A program made the position numbers and the translations under genes. This document shows, piece after piece, positions 14,990 through 23,588 of a stretch of DNA of 42,165 bases. The notes beneath the pieces are model-generated. The model made no database searches, was not told the origin of the DNA, and saw only the letters and a list, made by a program, of their open reading frames with translations. Source of the stretch: Victivallaceae bacterium (GTDB lineage: Bacteria > Verrucomicrobiota > Lentisphaeria > Victivallales > Victivallaceae); assembly GCA_028709805.1 (NCBI GenBank), contig JAQUTL010000024.1:1-42165 (forward strand), read 5' to 3'. Each line of letters starts with the position of its first letter. The stretch's first letter is position 1.

Positions 14990-16182
14990 TGATTCTCCTG
15001 AACAGTCAGTGTTCCGAGTTTCGGCAGATCAAGTTCACTTGTAATATCGCCGCGGCTGAAGGTCACGCCGAGGAGTTCCGGGATCGCCGCGTGCAGTTCG
15101 GCGGCGAGCCGCGAGAAGCTGAACGTCGAATAGGGCCAGGAGCGTTCCACCTCGTAGTCGGAATTGCCCCAGAAGGCGCATTTGATAATGTTTTCAATCT
15201 CCGCAAGGCAGACCGCGCGGCGCGCGGTTGCGGTCGTTGCCGCCAGCCGGACGGTGCAGGTGAGATCGTAGGTTGTCTCCGGGATCGCCTTGCACACCAG
15301 ATCATCGCCGTGGCCGTGATTGCCCTGCGTCATGATATAGCTGTTAAGATCCGCGAGATAAGTCGCCGGCGTGGTTCCGGATTCAAAAATTATGTAACAG
15401 TCCGCCGAGCCGGGGCCGCGCGGATTGGAGTGGTCGAAATAGCAGCGGTCGCTCCGGATGCCGGCGCGCCCGGAGATCATGGCGCGGTACTTGGCGTCAG
15501 TATGCCAGTCGCCGGCGGCGAGGAAACGGTCGCGGATGCGGAGCCGGAGTTCTTCGTCGCTTTCCTCGTCCGCGCCAGGCGTGACCAGCCAGCCTGAAGC
15601 ATTGGTGACGCCGCCGGCACGCGGCACGTCCGAATCCATGATCGAATAATATCCTGCGGAAAGATTATAATTCTCGCCGGGGTTTTCCGCCTCGGCCATA
15701 ACCTCGATTGCCGCGGCGTCCGCCGCGATCACGGCGGCGGCGGTGGTGATCATACGGTAAACGTTGCCGGAGATCGCGATCGTCCGCACCCGGGTTCCGA
15801 TCGGAATCTCAACCACGCCGGCGACGCCGGAGGCGCGGGAGAATGTCAGTTTTCCGGTCGCTTTCACCGCCGGTTTGCGCTCGATGCCGACGCCCCACGC
15901 GATCAGATCAAGCCGCGATCCGGTGGCGGTCTTGGCGTAGAAGCCCGGCATCTCAACTGTAACCAGCTCGCGGACGATGGCCCTGAACGGTTCCGCCACC
16001 GCCGACTGGATGAAATTCCAGAACGCTGAATATTTGGACGGATTGGCGATCGGCAGGTGCGACAGATCGGCCAGCGCCTGCATCTGCGCGCGGAACGCCG
16101 CCTCGTCCGCCGGAACGCCGGAGGCGACCAGAGAATCGAAAAATAGTTTTTCCTCCGCCGTAAAATTACTTTTATCTATCAT
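14986..16182 (-). CDS. Baseplate protein J
   Basis: A 398-residue baseplate wedge protein. The N-terminus (ALADLSHLPIANPSKYSAFWNFIQSA) and GTRVRT...YRMITTAAAVIAADAAAIEVMAEAENPGENYNLSAG follow the baseplate-J fold, and ADEESDEELRLRIRDRF is the conserved J signature. It is preceded by a strong site (GGAGGAG, 8 nt from ATG) whose upstream half abuts repeat B. Confidence 0.85.
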   Translation of the reverse strand: MIDKSNFTAEEKLFFDSLVASGVPADEAAFRAQMQALADLSHLPIANPSKYSAFWNFIQSAVAEPFRAIVRELVTVEMPGFYAKTATGSRLDLIAWGVGIERKPAVKATGKLTFSRASGVAGVVEIPIGTRVRTIAISGNVYRMITTAAAVIAADAAAIEVMAEAENPGENYNLSAGYYSIMDSDVPRAGGVTNASGWLVTPGADEESDEELRLRIRDRFLAAGDWHTDAKYRAMISGRAGIRSDRCYFDHSNPRGPGSADCYIIFESGTTPATYLADLNSYIMTQGNHGHGDDLVCKAIPETTYDLTCTVRLAATTATARRAVCLAEIENIIKCAFWGNSDYEVERSWPYSTFSFSRLAAELHAAIPELLGVTFSRGDITSELDLPKLGTLTVQENQ

Positions 16183-16193
16183 ATATAAATCTC

Positions 16194-16320
16194 CTCCAAA
16201 AAGTTGCCAACCTCGGCGTTTGAGCCTCGGTTCCGCTTCGCGGCTCCGGGTACTTTTCGGAGACCACGGCCTACGGTACTCCGTGCGGCAAACGCCGTAC
16301 TCGCACCTGCGGATATTGAA
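16194..16320 (-). repeat. Dispersed palindromic repeat, copy B, with 19-bp flanking duplication
   Basis: Same element as copy A, inserted exactly between the W-like and J genes. ATCATATATAAATCTCCTC occurs on the plus strand at 16,178-16,196 and again at 16,324-16,342, directly flanking it. One copy encodes the end of W (EEIYI-stop) and the other supplies the ribosome-binding site and ATG of J. Removing the element plus one copy restores a W-stop/J-start ATGA overlap like the others in this operon. Confidence 0.85.
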
Positions 16321-16324
16321 TTAA

Positions 16325-16639
16325 TCATATATAAATCTCCTCGGAAAAATTGCCGAATTCAAAAGTTTTGCCGGTCAGCAGATAACCGGAGGTTTCAACC
16401 GTCAGCGCGACCGAGCCGGGGATCACCCGCGTATCCTCCTCCACCAGATCGATTATCCGGTTCTCGGTCACCCGGCGGCTTTCGGTGTCGCGTTCGCCGA
16501 CCAGCAGCGGCAGCAGCCCGGAGACCCGCAGCGCGGTCACGATGTCCTGCAGGATCACGTTGCGGTCGGTCACCATAGCGGCCTGAACGCCGTCGAGCGC
16601 CAGATCGTCTTCAAAAAGTTTTATGTCCGAATATTTCAT
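16325..16639 (-). CDS. DUF2590-type baseplate protein, gpW-like
   Basis: 104 residues with the DUF2590 pattern: LFEDDLALDG, DIVTALRVSGLLPLLVGERD, then R.VTENRIIDLVEEDTRVIPGSVALT. In K139-like phages it sits just before J and does the job of the gp25/gpW wedge protein. Here the same order holds, interrupted by repeat B. Its ribosome-binding site (AAAGGGA) lies just past the end of copy C. Confidence 0.7.
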   Translation of the reverse strand: MKYSDIKLFEDDLALDGVQAAMVTDRNVILQDIVTALRVSGLLPLLVGERDTESRRVTENRIIDLVEEDTRVIPGSVALTVETSGYLLTGKTFEFGNFSEEIYI

Positions 16640-16658
16640 ATTTCCCTTTCAAATCCTT

Positions 16659-16777
16659 CCGCAGGTGCGAGTACGGCGCAAGCCGCACGGAGCACCGGAG
16701 GCCGTGGCCTCCAAAAAGTACCCGCAGCCGCGAAGCGGAGCCGAGCCTCAAACGGCGAGGCTGGCCACTTTTTGGAG
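16659..16777 (+). repeat. Dispersed palindromic repeat, copy C (opposite orientation)
   Basis: Inverted relative to A, B and D: on the plus strand it runs from CCGCAGG to CTTTTTGGAG. It occupies the gap between the end of the tape measure gene and the start of W. It reads TGGCC where A, B and D read TTGCC, and this variant is shared with fragment E. ATCCTT occurs on both sides, a possible short flanking duplication. Confidence 0.8.
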
Positions 16778-16780
16778 TAC

Positions 16781-18907
16781 TCATCCTTGCAACGCGCTCC
16801 ATTCTTCCAACTGTCCCGGCGTGAGTCCGTTCGGAGCGTTGACGGTTACACCGCCATAGTTGACCGTGCGGTTGCTCACCGCTCCGGAGCGGACGCCGCC
16901 GGCCGGCACGTCGCGCACTCTGGCGGCGCCGCCGGAGATTACCGGCTCGTCACGTTTGACCTTAACGCCGACTTCCGCGTCGTCTCCTCCGGTGATCCAG
17001 TTCCACACCTTCATCACCGTGCCGATCACCGAGTCGATCACGCCGATCACGGTGTCCATAACAGAAGAGAAGGCCGAAGCCACCCAGCCCCAGATGCCGG
17101 AGAAAAACTCCACGATCGCGGTTCCAACCGCCTTTATTTTGTCCCACAGCCAGACGAAGCCGCCGGCCACGAACTCCCAGACCGAGGCGGCGATCTCCTT
17201 GATCTTGTCCCATTTCCGGAACGCGAACACGATCCAGCCGATCGGGCCGGCCAGCAGCAGCAGCCATTCCCAGCTCCGCTTGAACCAGGCGCAGATTTCG
17301 TCCCAGTAGACGATCACCAGCGCCACCGCCGCGATCAAAGCGACAATGCCGGCCACGATCCAGGTTATTGGACACGCCCACAATGCGGCGGAAAAGAGCC
17401 AGGTTGCGGCGCTCGCGGCGTAGGTGGCGATCGTTGAGATCAGCAGCACTCCCTTGACCAGCAGCCACCCGGCGGCGTAGGCGGCTAGACTTGCCACCAT
17501 CCTAACCCCCACCACCGCCGCCAGCGCCAGCTTGGCGGTGGTCAGCAGCACCGTCCAGAGATGCGCCGCGATCATAACAGTTTTCTCCCATATCCACGCG
17601 GCGACGTTCTTCAGCGTTGCGAGTGTGCAGTGATGAACTGCAAACCTTAAGCCGTGGAATATTTTTATCATCGCTTCATATCCTGAACGCACCCCGCTGG
17701 AAATTTTCAGCATCCCGAATCCGATGGCCAACAGCGCCACCGCTCCGAACAGCGCAGCCAGCGCCCAGCGCAGGGGCGGACACACGTCCAGCAGCGTTGC
17801 AAAAGCGCCGAACAGCGCGGAAACGCCGGAGAGTACCACGTTGAACGCCGGCAGCAGCGCCGCGCCGCCGGAGATTTTCAACACGTCCCATATCCCCTGA
17901 AACCGGGCGAGTTCATCTACCTGCTTTTGTGCCATATCATTTGCCAGCTCGTTGCCGGTGATTCTGTCCAGGTCGCCGACCGCGCCTTTCAGCTGCTCGG
18001 TCTTGTCCAGCATATTCATCACCGCCATTGCGCCGGTCTCGCCGAACGCTTTTGAGAGCATCGCCACCTGCTGATCCTTGTCGAGGCTGCCGACCGATCC
18101 TTTGATCTTCTCCAGTATTTCGTACACCGGCAGCAGTTGCCCGTCCTCGCCCTTGAATGAAAGCCCAAGCGTTTCCTGCCCCTGAACAAGTTTACTCATG
18201 AACCCCTTGTAGGCAGTACCGGCGTTGGCGGCGTTCATGCCGGAACTCTGCAGAGTGCCCAATACCGCCATCTGTTCGGACATCGAAACGCCCATTAATG
18301 TGGCGGTGGAGCCGATCCCGGCAAAAGCCTGGGTCATTTTTGCGCCGTCCGTTTTAAACATCTTCACCGCGTAGGCGGTCTTTCCGGCCATTTGCTCGAC
18401 CCATTTCGCCTGTCCGAGTTTGTCCGCGTCTTTTTGGAAAATATTGTACATATTGCCCATGTAGCCGGTAATAGTGGCGGCGTCCGCCTTTGTCGCCTTT
18501 GCCAGCGTCGCGGAGTTGACGGTAAAGGCCGCCAGGGCGCCGTCCGCCAGTCCGGGGATCGCGCTCTGGATGTCGTAGGCGGAGCGCACCACCTCGGTGG
18601 CCGAACCTCCGAAGGTCTTGACGTAATCCTTGGCGGCTGCGTTGAGCTTGTCCAGCTCCTCCGGAACCACGCCGAGGCTGGATACTTCCTGTCCGGCTCT
18701 GGAAAATTCCCGCGTCGCGGCAGTCATCTTGTTCATGAAGGCGAATCCGGAATAGATGCTGGTGCCGCCCGCCGCAATGTCCATCGCGGCGTTTTTCACT
18801 GTTGTCTGAAGCGCTATAATCGATTTGCCCGCCTTCTTTGAAGGTTCGGTCACCTTGTCGATCAGCCCTATCAAAAAAAACAGTTTTTCTATCCGGTCGC
18901 CCTGCAT
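16781..18907 (-). CDS. Tail tape measure protein
   Basis: 708 residues, the longest tail gene, setting tail length. The N-terminal 330 residues are of the TP901/P2-T type (AGQEVSSLGVVPEELDKLNAAAKDYVKTFGGSATEV..., then GVSMSEQMAVLGTLQSSGMNAANAGTAYKGFM). Several long hydrophobic stretches from about 340 to 580 (LRWALAALFGAVALLAIGFG, ITWIVAGIVALIAAVALVIV) are usual in tape measures. It lies just after the chaperone pair E/E', the standard order. A plus-strand gene with its own promoter sits in the gap between them. Confidence 0.85.
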   Translation of the reverse strand: MQGDRIEKLFFLIGLIDKVTEPSKKAGKSIIALQTTVKNAAMDIAAGGTSIYSGFAFMNKMTAATREFSRAGQEVSSLGVVPEELDKLNAAAKDYVKTFGGSATEVVRSAYDIQSAIPGLADGALAAFTVNSATLAKATKADAATITGYMGNMYNIFQKDADKLGQAKWVEQMAGKTAYAVKMFKTDGAKMTQAFAGIGSTATLMGVSMSEQMAVLGTLQSSGMNAANAGTAYKGFMSKLVQGQETLGLSFKGEDGQLLPVYEILEKIKGSVGSLDKDQQVAMLSKAFGETGAMAVMNMLDKTEQLKGAVGDLDRITGNELANDMAQKQVDELARFQGIWDVLKISGGAALLPAFNVVLSGVSALFGAFATLLDVCPPLRWALAALFGAVALLAIGFGMLKISSGVRSGYEAMIKIFHGLRFAVHHCTLATLKNVAAWIWEKTVMIAAHLWTVLLTTAKLALAAVVGVRMVASLAAYAAGWLLVKGVLLISTIATYAASAATWLFSAALWACPITWIVAGIVALIAAVALVIVYWDEICAWFKRSWEWLLLLAGPIGWIVFAFRKWDKIKEIAASVWEFVAGGFVWLWDKIKAVGTAIVEFFSGIWGWVASAFSSVMDTVIGVIDSVIGTVMKVWNWITGGDDAEVGVKVKRDEPVISGGAARVRDVPAGGVRSGAVSNRTVNYGGVTVNAPNGLTPGQLEEWSALQG

Positions 18908-18913
18908 AAACGT

Positions 18914-18941
18914 TTGACTTTCAATTTTTACGCGTTATTTT
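18914..18941 (+). promoter_or_regulatory. Promoter for the plus-strand small membrane gene
   Basis: TTGACT (18,914-18,919), a 16-nt spacer and TATTTT (18,936-18,941). The predicted start lies about 35 nt before the Shine-Dalgarno of the gene at 18,986. It points against the late operon. Confidence 0.5.
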
Positions 18942-18985
18942 ATCAGTATCAACATTTTCTGATTCACGACATAAGAGGTGTTAAA

Positions 18986-19162
18986 ATGGGGTTTCTTATT
19001 CCGGTATTTGCAATTTTTTTTCTGCATTGTATTTTGGCCACCATGGTCACATTTATAACGGTTTTTACCCCTCCGTACTGCAAATTCCGGCGCTTCTCCT
19101 ACTATTTCTGTCTGCAGTTTCTCGGCGATGGAAAAAACTTTGACGAGTGGATGAACTATTAA
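18986..19162 (+). CDS. Small membrane protein encoded against the late operon (moron-like)
   Basis: 58 residues from the ATG at 18,986, with AAGAGGTG 6 nt upstream. The first 30 residues are a long membrane segment (FLIPVFAIFFLHCILATMV), followed by a short, aromatic and charged tail with two cysteines. The stretch is AT-rich compared with its neighbours, has its own promoter, and lies between tape measure and chaperone genes on the other strand. These are the usual marks of a lysogenic-conversion 'moron'. The product may alter the envelope or exclude other phages, but nothing identifies its function. Its 3' end overlaps the end of E' on the other strand by 4 bp. Confidence 0.5.
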   Translation: MGFLIPVFAIFFLHCILATMVTFITVFTPPYCKFRRFSYYFCLQFLGDGKNFDEWMNY

Positions 19163-19589
19163 CCTCCCAACAGCTTCCTCAGATTATCCCAGTAGCTCCA
19201 TTCGAGATACTGGGCTTCCGCCAGACAATCAACATCGTGCGCGCGCCCCGGAAACCACTTTTTGGCGTAGACGCAGAGCAGATCAAAGCTCCCGTCGTCC
19301 GCCTTCAGCTTGCCGAGGCGCTCGGCTATTTTTTTACCGCGATCTCCACATCCGGGCGGAACTCCTGGATCAGAAGTCCGGCCAGCTCAACATGAAGCCC
19401 CTGATCGGTGCAGCTCTTGAGCAGTTCCTTCTGCTCCGGATCAACCGTGCGCCGCAGGAAATTCAGGCTTGGAGCCACCTTGTCATCCGGCTTCACCGCG
19501 TTGATGTAGTCGTTGTAATCCTGCAGCGAGACGGTGAACGCAAGTTCGGTCTCGCCGATCGTCAAAATAATTTTTTTGCCTTTTTCCAT
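19159..19589 (-). CDS. Tail assembly chaperone E plus E', made by -1 frameshift
   Basis: E itself is 87 residues (19,326-19,589), a phage tail assembly chaperone (QDYNDYINAVKPDDKVAPSLNFLRR). Its last codons are GTA AAA AAA TAG: an in-frame A AAA AAA slippery heptamer directly before the stop. A -1 slip continues for 56 codons, giving ...KK-IAERLGKLK and ending EAQYLEWSYWDNLRKLLGG, the expected E' type sequence, for a 143-residue fusion. A GCCGAG-CGC-CTCGGC hairpin starts 2 nt after the heptamer and could stimulate slipping. The E/E' pair lies between tube and tape measure as in P2 and lambda (G/GT), where the two products load onto the tape measure. Confidence 0.85.
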
Positions 19590-19600
19590 TTTTCACCCTT

Positions 19601-20044
19601 TTATTTTTGAATTTTCGCCAGATACGGCACGCCGTTGATGCTCACGAAGTCCGCGTCGGTCACGTCGAACGGGAGTTCGTAGACCGTTTCGTCCGACGAG
19701 CTTTTGTCGATGTCCATCAGTTTGTTCACCTTGATCTTGCAGCCGAACGCCTCGACCTTCACTTCGTCGGTTCCGACCTTGGCGTAGAAGCAGATGTCGA
19801 AAGGTTCGACGCCCTGCCAGCTCCCGGCGGACTTGGCCAGAGTGGTGAACGCCTTCAGCCCCTCCGCGTCCACCGTCATGGTGCCGGAGGCTTCAACGTC
19901 TCCCTGCAGATAACCGTCCGGGCGGCCGTCGCGCTTGGCGACCTTGGTGTTGTCGGTGATATCGAGCGTACACTTCTGCACCGTGACCGCGGACACGCCG
20001 AGGTCAAGTGCGAAACTCATCCCGTTGAAACGCTGCTTACTCAT
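19601..20044 (-). CDS. Tail tube protein (DUF2597-type)
   Basis: Forms the inner tube of the contractile tail. 147 residues: MSKQRFNGMSFALDLG at the start, GDVEASGTMTVDAEGLKAF in the middle, and FDVTDADFVSINGVPYL near the end, the pattern of DUF2597 tube proteins in K139-like phages. It is directly downstream of the sheath gene, the normal order, and upstream of the chaperone. Confidence 0.75.
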   Translation of the reverse strand: MSKQRFNGMSFALDLGVSAVTVQKCTLDITDNTKVAKRDGRPDGYLQGDVEASGTMTVDAEGLKAFTTLAKSAGSWQGVEPFDICFYAKVGTDEVKVEAFGCKIKVNKLMDIDKSSSDETVYELPFDVTDADFVSINGVPYLAKIQK

Positions 20045-20049
20045 ATTGA

Positions 20050-21177
20050 TTACTCCTCTCCGGACAGGTCGAGTCCGAGGTAAACCGTTATCTTCTTGGG
20101 GCAGTTGTAGGGTTTGGCGGTAATGGCGATCGCCACCTCGGTGATGCTGGTCCAGGTGATGTTGATGTCGCCGTCCTCCGGAGGCTGGATCAGCGCCGGT
20201 ACTTCCACTCCGGCGATAACGATCGACTTTGCCGCGTCACGCAGCGGCCGCATAAAATAAGTTTTGTTCTGCGCGATCGAAACGTCGGTCGAGTTGAGCG
20301 CGCGGTCGCCGATCCGCCGGATCGCGAGAATCCTGACCCGCCGGGCGATATAGTCGATGATCCGGCGGTATTCGACCACCTGAAAATCGCCGCCCTCGGC
20401 GTCGAGCAGCGGCATGTCCGCCCAGTAAATGCCGTCGTAGCCATCGTACCACTGCGGCACGGAGATGCGGTTGTCGGCCAGATCCTTTATGGTCGTCATA
20501 TCAAGCGGAGCGCCGGCGGAATCCACCGGCAGCTCTCCGGTGAGCGTCACCGCGCCGGTCTTCACGCGCATCGGCGTGTCGGCGATCGAGGCCTGCGGAC
20601 TGCAGAGTCTGCCGCATACCGCGCCCAGCGTGTCCGGCCACAACAGCGGCGTAAGGCTCACCCGGTCGGCCACCGAACCGGAGATAATCGCTTTTACCGC
20701 GGTGGCATAAGCGCCCCACGTCTGGGTTTCCGCGTCGATACCGGCGGAACACAGCGCGATGAAGACAAATTTTGCGTAGGCGGTGCGGATATACTCCGCC
20801 AGCTGCTGAGCCGCCGCCACCTCAGCGTTGGCGGTGACCGGATCGCAGACGACCACCGCTTCAACATTGAGATCCGCCGGTTTGGCCAGCAGACGCTTGA
20901 CCGCCGTCACATAATCCTCGCTTGCGCCCAGCGGGCAGGCGTAGGCGAAAAAGTTTTCGTCACCTGAATTTTTAATCGCGGCGGCGAGCTGGGTCTTCAG
21001 GTTGCTCACCCCGGAGCCGAACAGCGCGTCAAGGTCGCTCCCGGCGCCGATCGTCGTCACGCCGGTCGCGGTTCCGCCTGCCCCGGCGGTTCCCACATAC
21101 AAAAAAGTTTTTTCGGGCTGCTTGAACGCGCCCTGCGAGTTGTTCAGCTGAACAATGCCGACTGATCCGATACTCAT
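20050..21177 (-). CDS. Tail sheath protein (DUF2586-type)
   Basis: The contractile outer sheath. 375 residues, with a DUF2586-like layout: N-terminal VGIVQLNNSQG..., a central alpha/beta block (FVFIALCSAGIDAETQTWGAYATAVKAIISGSVADRVSLTPLLW), QWYDGYDGIYWADMPLLDAEGGDFQVVEYRRIIDYIARRVR, and a C-terminal handshake strand region. Its position before the tube gene supports the call. Confidence 0.8.
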   Translation of the reverse strand: MSIGSVGIVQLNNSQGAFKQPEKTFLYVGTAGAGGTATGVTTIGAGSDLDALFGSGVSNLKTQLAAAIKNSGDENFFAYACPLGASEDYVTAVKRLLAKPADLNVEAVVVCDPVTANAEVAAAQQLAEYIRTAYAKFVFIALCSAGIDAETQTWGAYATAVKAIISGSVADRVSLTPLLWPDTLGAVCGRLCSPQASIADTPMRVKTGAVTLTGELPVDSAGAPLDMTTIKDLADNRISVPQWYDGYDGIYWADMPLLDAEGGDFQVVEYRRIIDYIARRVRILAIRRIGDRALNSTDVSIAQNKTYFMRPLRDAAKSIVIAGVEVPALIQPPEDGDINITWTSITEVAIAITAKPYNCPKKITVYLGLDLSGEE

Positions 21178-21186
21178 AATAATCTC

Positions 21187-21825
21187 CTACGTTAACAGAT
21201 TTGCATAATTTTTAGCTTTAAAGCGTTCGCCGATGTCGCCCATCAGCGCATCAGACCAGATTTTCCGCGTCTCCGGCGACGCACCGAGAAAAGGCCGCGC
21301 CGGAACCCGGACCACCCACTGCTCCTTGTGGTGCTTCAGCCAGTTTATCGCGTCCCAGACCGACACTTCGCGCATGATCTCGTCAAGCGGCCGGGCAAAG
21401 CCGAGCTGGATCAGCCGCAGCGCCTGTTTCCGGTCGCACTTCTGATTGAGGGGCGATTGTTCAAACAGCGAATCGTTTTTTTCGATCTTGAAAGTTTCGT
21501 CGCTGCCCAGCTGATGCTTGCCGGCAACATATCCGGCATTACGGAGAAACCCCACTTCTGCGGCGGAGTCACCGCGCATAAAAACCTTTATCCATCTGGA
21601 TTTTACCAGATTTTTCAGCATCAGACCGGTTTTTGAACTTCTTGCCGAGCGCGGTGCAAACGGCATGCCGTCCACCGTCTTTTGCTCACGCACATTCGTT
21701 TGCGCCTGACTTATCGCCATGCGGCCGAGCCGGGAAAGAAAGCGGCGGCGCAGCGCCGGAGTCATCTCCAGCATCCGGAGAATCTCGTTTGCCCGCTCAA
21801 ATCCGGAGGCTTCAGTTTTAAACAT
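21187..21825 (-). CDS. Tail completion / virion morphogenesis protein, gpS-like
   Basis: 213 residues. I choose ATG 21,825, which follows GGGAGGAGGA by 5 nt and overlaps the end of R by 8 bp; an upstream start at 21,843 would lie before that site. The text MLEMTPALRRRFLSRLGRMAISQAQTN and VPARPFLGASPETRK is typical of the phage virion morphogenesis family to which P2 gpS belongs. It helps to finish tails before joining heads. Confidence 0.75.
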   Translation of the reverse strand: MFKTEASGFERANEILRMLEMTPALRRRFLSRLGRMAISQAQTNVREQKTVDGMPFAPRSARSSKTGLMLKNLVKSRWIKVFMRGDSAAEVGFLRNAGYVAGKHQLGSDETFKIEKNDSLFEQSPLNQKCDRKQALRLIQLGFARPLDEIMREVSVWDAINWLKHHKEQWVVRVPARPFLGASPETRKIWSDALMGDIGERFKAKNYANLLT

Positions 21826-22297
21826 CGGTTCCTCCTCCCTCAACGGTTCCGCGTTCGGCCACGCGGTACTCGAAATCCTTCAGCGAAAATTTTCGCCCGT
21901 CCCAGTCGATCGCGTCCGGCCCGTCTCCTTCGGCCAGATAGACCGGATCGACAAATTCAATAGTTATCATCGCATCGCAGTAGGCGTTGTCCAGCGTGAT
22001 CAGATTGACCGCCGGCGCAGGCAGATGAAACCTGCCGCGGGTGTCGTCGTATTCATCGAGCCAGCCGCGGACAAATATCAGAAATTTCCCCAGCAGATCA
22101 CGCCGCAGACGCTCAACATAGATGATGCCGGAATAGGCGAAACTGCAGAGGTGGACGCCGTTCACACTCTCCTCGTGGCCGCCCTCGTCCACCGTCAGTT
22201 TATCGATGTCCATTGTCAGCTGTTCGCACCGGAGGCAGAGCGAGGAGAGCCGCCCCTTGAGGTATTCTCCGAGTTCGTCGAAACGCGATCTGATCAT
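21818..22297 (-). CDS. Tail completion protein, gpR-like
   Basis: 159 residues. It resembles P2 gpR in position (directly after L and before S), size, and pattern (VNGVHLCSFAYSGIIYVERLRRD..LIFVRGWLDEYDD; ITIEFVDPVYLAEG). It overlaps L by 4 bp (ATGA) and S by 8 bp. Confidence 0.7.
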   Translation of the reverse strand: MIRSRFDELGEYLKGRLSSLCLRCEQLTMDIDKLTVDEGGHEESVNGVHLCSFAYSGIIYVERLRRDLLGKFLIFVRGWLDEYDDTRGRFHLPAPAVNLITLDNAYCDAMITIEFVDPVYLAEGDGPDAIDWDGRKFSLKDFEYRVAERGTVEGGGTDV

Positions 22298-22749
22298 ATC
22301 AGCTCCACTGCTACCCGGCGCGCGCCGATGATGGCGGAGATCGCGTCGGCCGCAAATTCGCGGTATTTATCCTCAGTAAATTCGCCGGACTTGGCGGCGT
22401 TCTCCGCCTGGCTCCGCCGGTCAACCGTCACGGTTTCCCGCAAAAGCTCAGCCTTGGCTTCGCAGTAGACCGCGCGCTCGAAGGCCAGCACCAGCTCGCC
22501 GACGCCGTCCGCCGTTGCCTGCTCGATCGCCGCGAGTGTTGCCTCGCTTCGCGTTTCGCGCCAGTTGCGCAGTTCGCGCATTACCGCGAGGCCGGCCAGC
22601 CGGAGCTGCTCGGTGACCACCGCCGCCGGCAGTTCGGCCGGAATGCGGTAAAGCGCTTTGAACTTCTCGGCGGAAATCGCCGGGTAGAAGGCGCCGAACA
22701 CCACGTCCGGCAGCGCGGCCGACACGTTCGAGTTGCTATTCCAGGTCAT
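22294..22749 (-). CDS. Head completion protein, gpL-like
   Basis: 151 residues. FYPAISAEKFKALYRIPAELPAAVVTEQLRLAGLAVMRELRNWR and AVYCEAKAELLRETVTVDRR match gpL, which seals the connector after packaging. It lies between M and R, as in P2. A 146-bp gap separates it from M, larger than other gaps in this block, with a CCCCC/GGGGG hairpin near its M end. Confidence 0.8.
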   Translation of the reverse strand: MTWNSNSNVSAALPDVVFGAFYPAISAEKFKALYRIPAELPAAVVTEQLRLAGLAVMRELRNWRETRSEATLAAIEQATADGVGELVLAFERAVYCEAKAELLRETVTVDRRSQAENAAKSGEFTEDKYREFAADAISAIIGARRVAVELI

Positions 22750-22895
22750 CTACAGCTCCAATAAAATTTTTTAAAGATGGATGGGAGGGCAGGATTGATT
22801 CCGCGAACCGCGACGGAACAACCAAAGGGTGGAAAAAACCGTCAAAATCCCGGAAAACCTCCTGCTCCCCCATCCGGGGGTAGCACACTACTCAA

Positions 22896-23585
22896 TCAAC
22901 CTTTGTAACGCTCCTGCTCGCGCTTCGCGGCCACGGCCTTTTCAAGCCGTGAAATGAGCGTTTTCACCTGCGCCTTGTCACCTCCGAAGCCGGCGGCGTT
23001 CGCGGCCATGCCGAGCGCGCGCTCAACTTCGCCCTTCGCCTCCAGCATCAATGCCGCGAGTTTGCAATATTTGGCCTTGACCACATCATGCACCCGGTAA
23101 GTGCCGTCCAGCACACGGGCGAACGTTTCAGCAAAATAAGGCTCCGGATCGCCGCCGGACTTGAAGGCCGCCTCGGAACGCTCGAATACCGCGTCGGCCA
23201 CATAAGCGTCCACCCGGAAGGTGTTGCGGAACGGCGGATGCGGCATCTCCTGCTTCTCCGCCACCGCGCGCTCCGCCAGACGCATGGCAAACGCCATGTC
23301 CCCGGCGTCGAAGCTCCAGATCATCGCCCACACAAGCACCGGATTGGCCGCCGGAACGCCGGAGGCGAGATAAGCCTCAACCTCCGGCGCGAGTTCGGCG
23401 ATGAATTTCCTCTTCAACTCGTCGCGGGTTGCGCCCTGCGGCGCGGCATGGACCGCGTCGCGCTTTGCCGCGAGATCGGCCAGCCGCAGTTCCGCCGCGG
23501 CTCCGGCCGCCGGGACCGGAGCGGCAACAGCCGCCGCACCGTTCTGCGCCATTACAGTGTCATGATGTTTGAACGCGAGTCCCAT
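22896..23585 (-). CDS. Terminase small subunit, gpM-like endonuclease
   Basis: Cuts phage DNA at cos sites together with P. 229 residues: LRLADLAAKRDAVHAAPQG, then NPVLVWAMIWSFDAGDMAFAMRLAERAV, and FRVDAYVADAVFERSEAAF, all in the gpM pattern. It follows the capsid gene by 3 bp. The presence of gpM- and gpP-type subunits means a cos-packaging phage. Confidence 0.85.
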   Translation of the reverse strand: MGLAFKHHDTVMAQNGAAAVAAPVPAAGAAAELRLADLAAKRDAVHAAPQGATRDELKRKFIAELAPEVEAYLASGVPAANPVLVWAMIWSFDAGDMAFAMRLAERAVAEKQEMPHPPFRNTFRVDAYVADAVFERSEAAFKSGGDPEPYFAETFARVLDGTYRVHDVVKAKYCKLAALMLEAKGEVERALGMAANAAGFGGDKAQVKTLISRLEKAVAAKREQERYKG

Positions 23586-23588
23586 CTA

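Noticed and set aside
16204..16578. Frames reading FAAPGTF..., PRSGAEPQ... and similar at several places
   Set aside because: These are translations of the dispersed palindromic repeat; they recur in each copy in all frames and are not genes.
22736..22876. Short minus frame of about 45 codons between M and L
   Set aside because: Looks protein-like in parts but has no ribosome-binding site, starts inside a CCCCC/GGGGG hairpin and overlaps the start of L.
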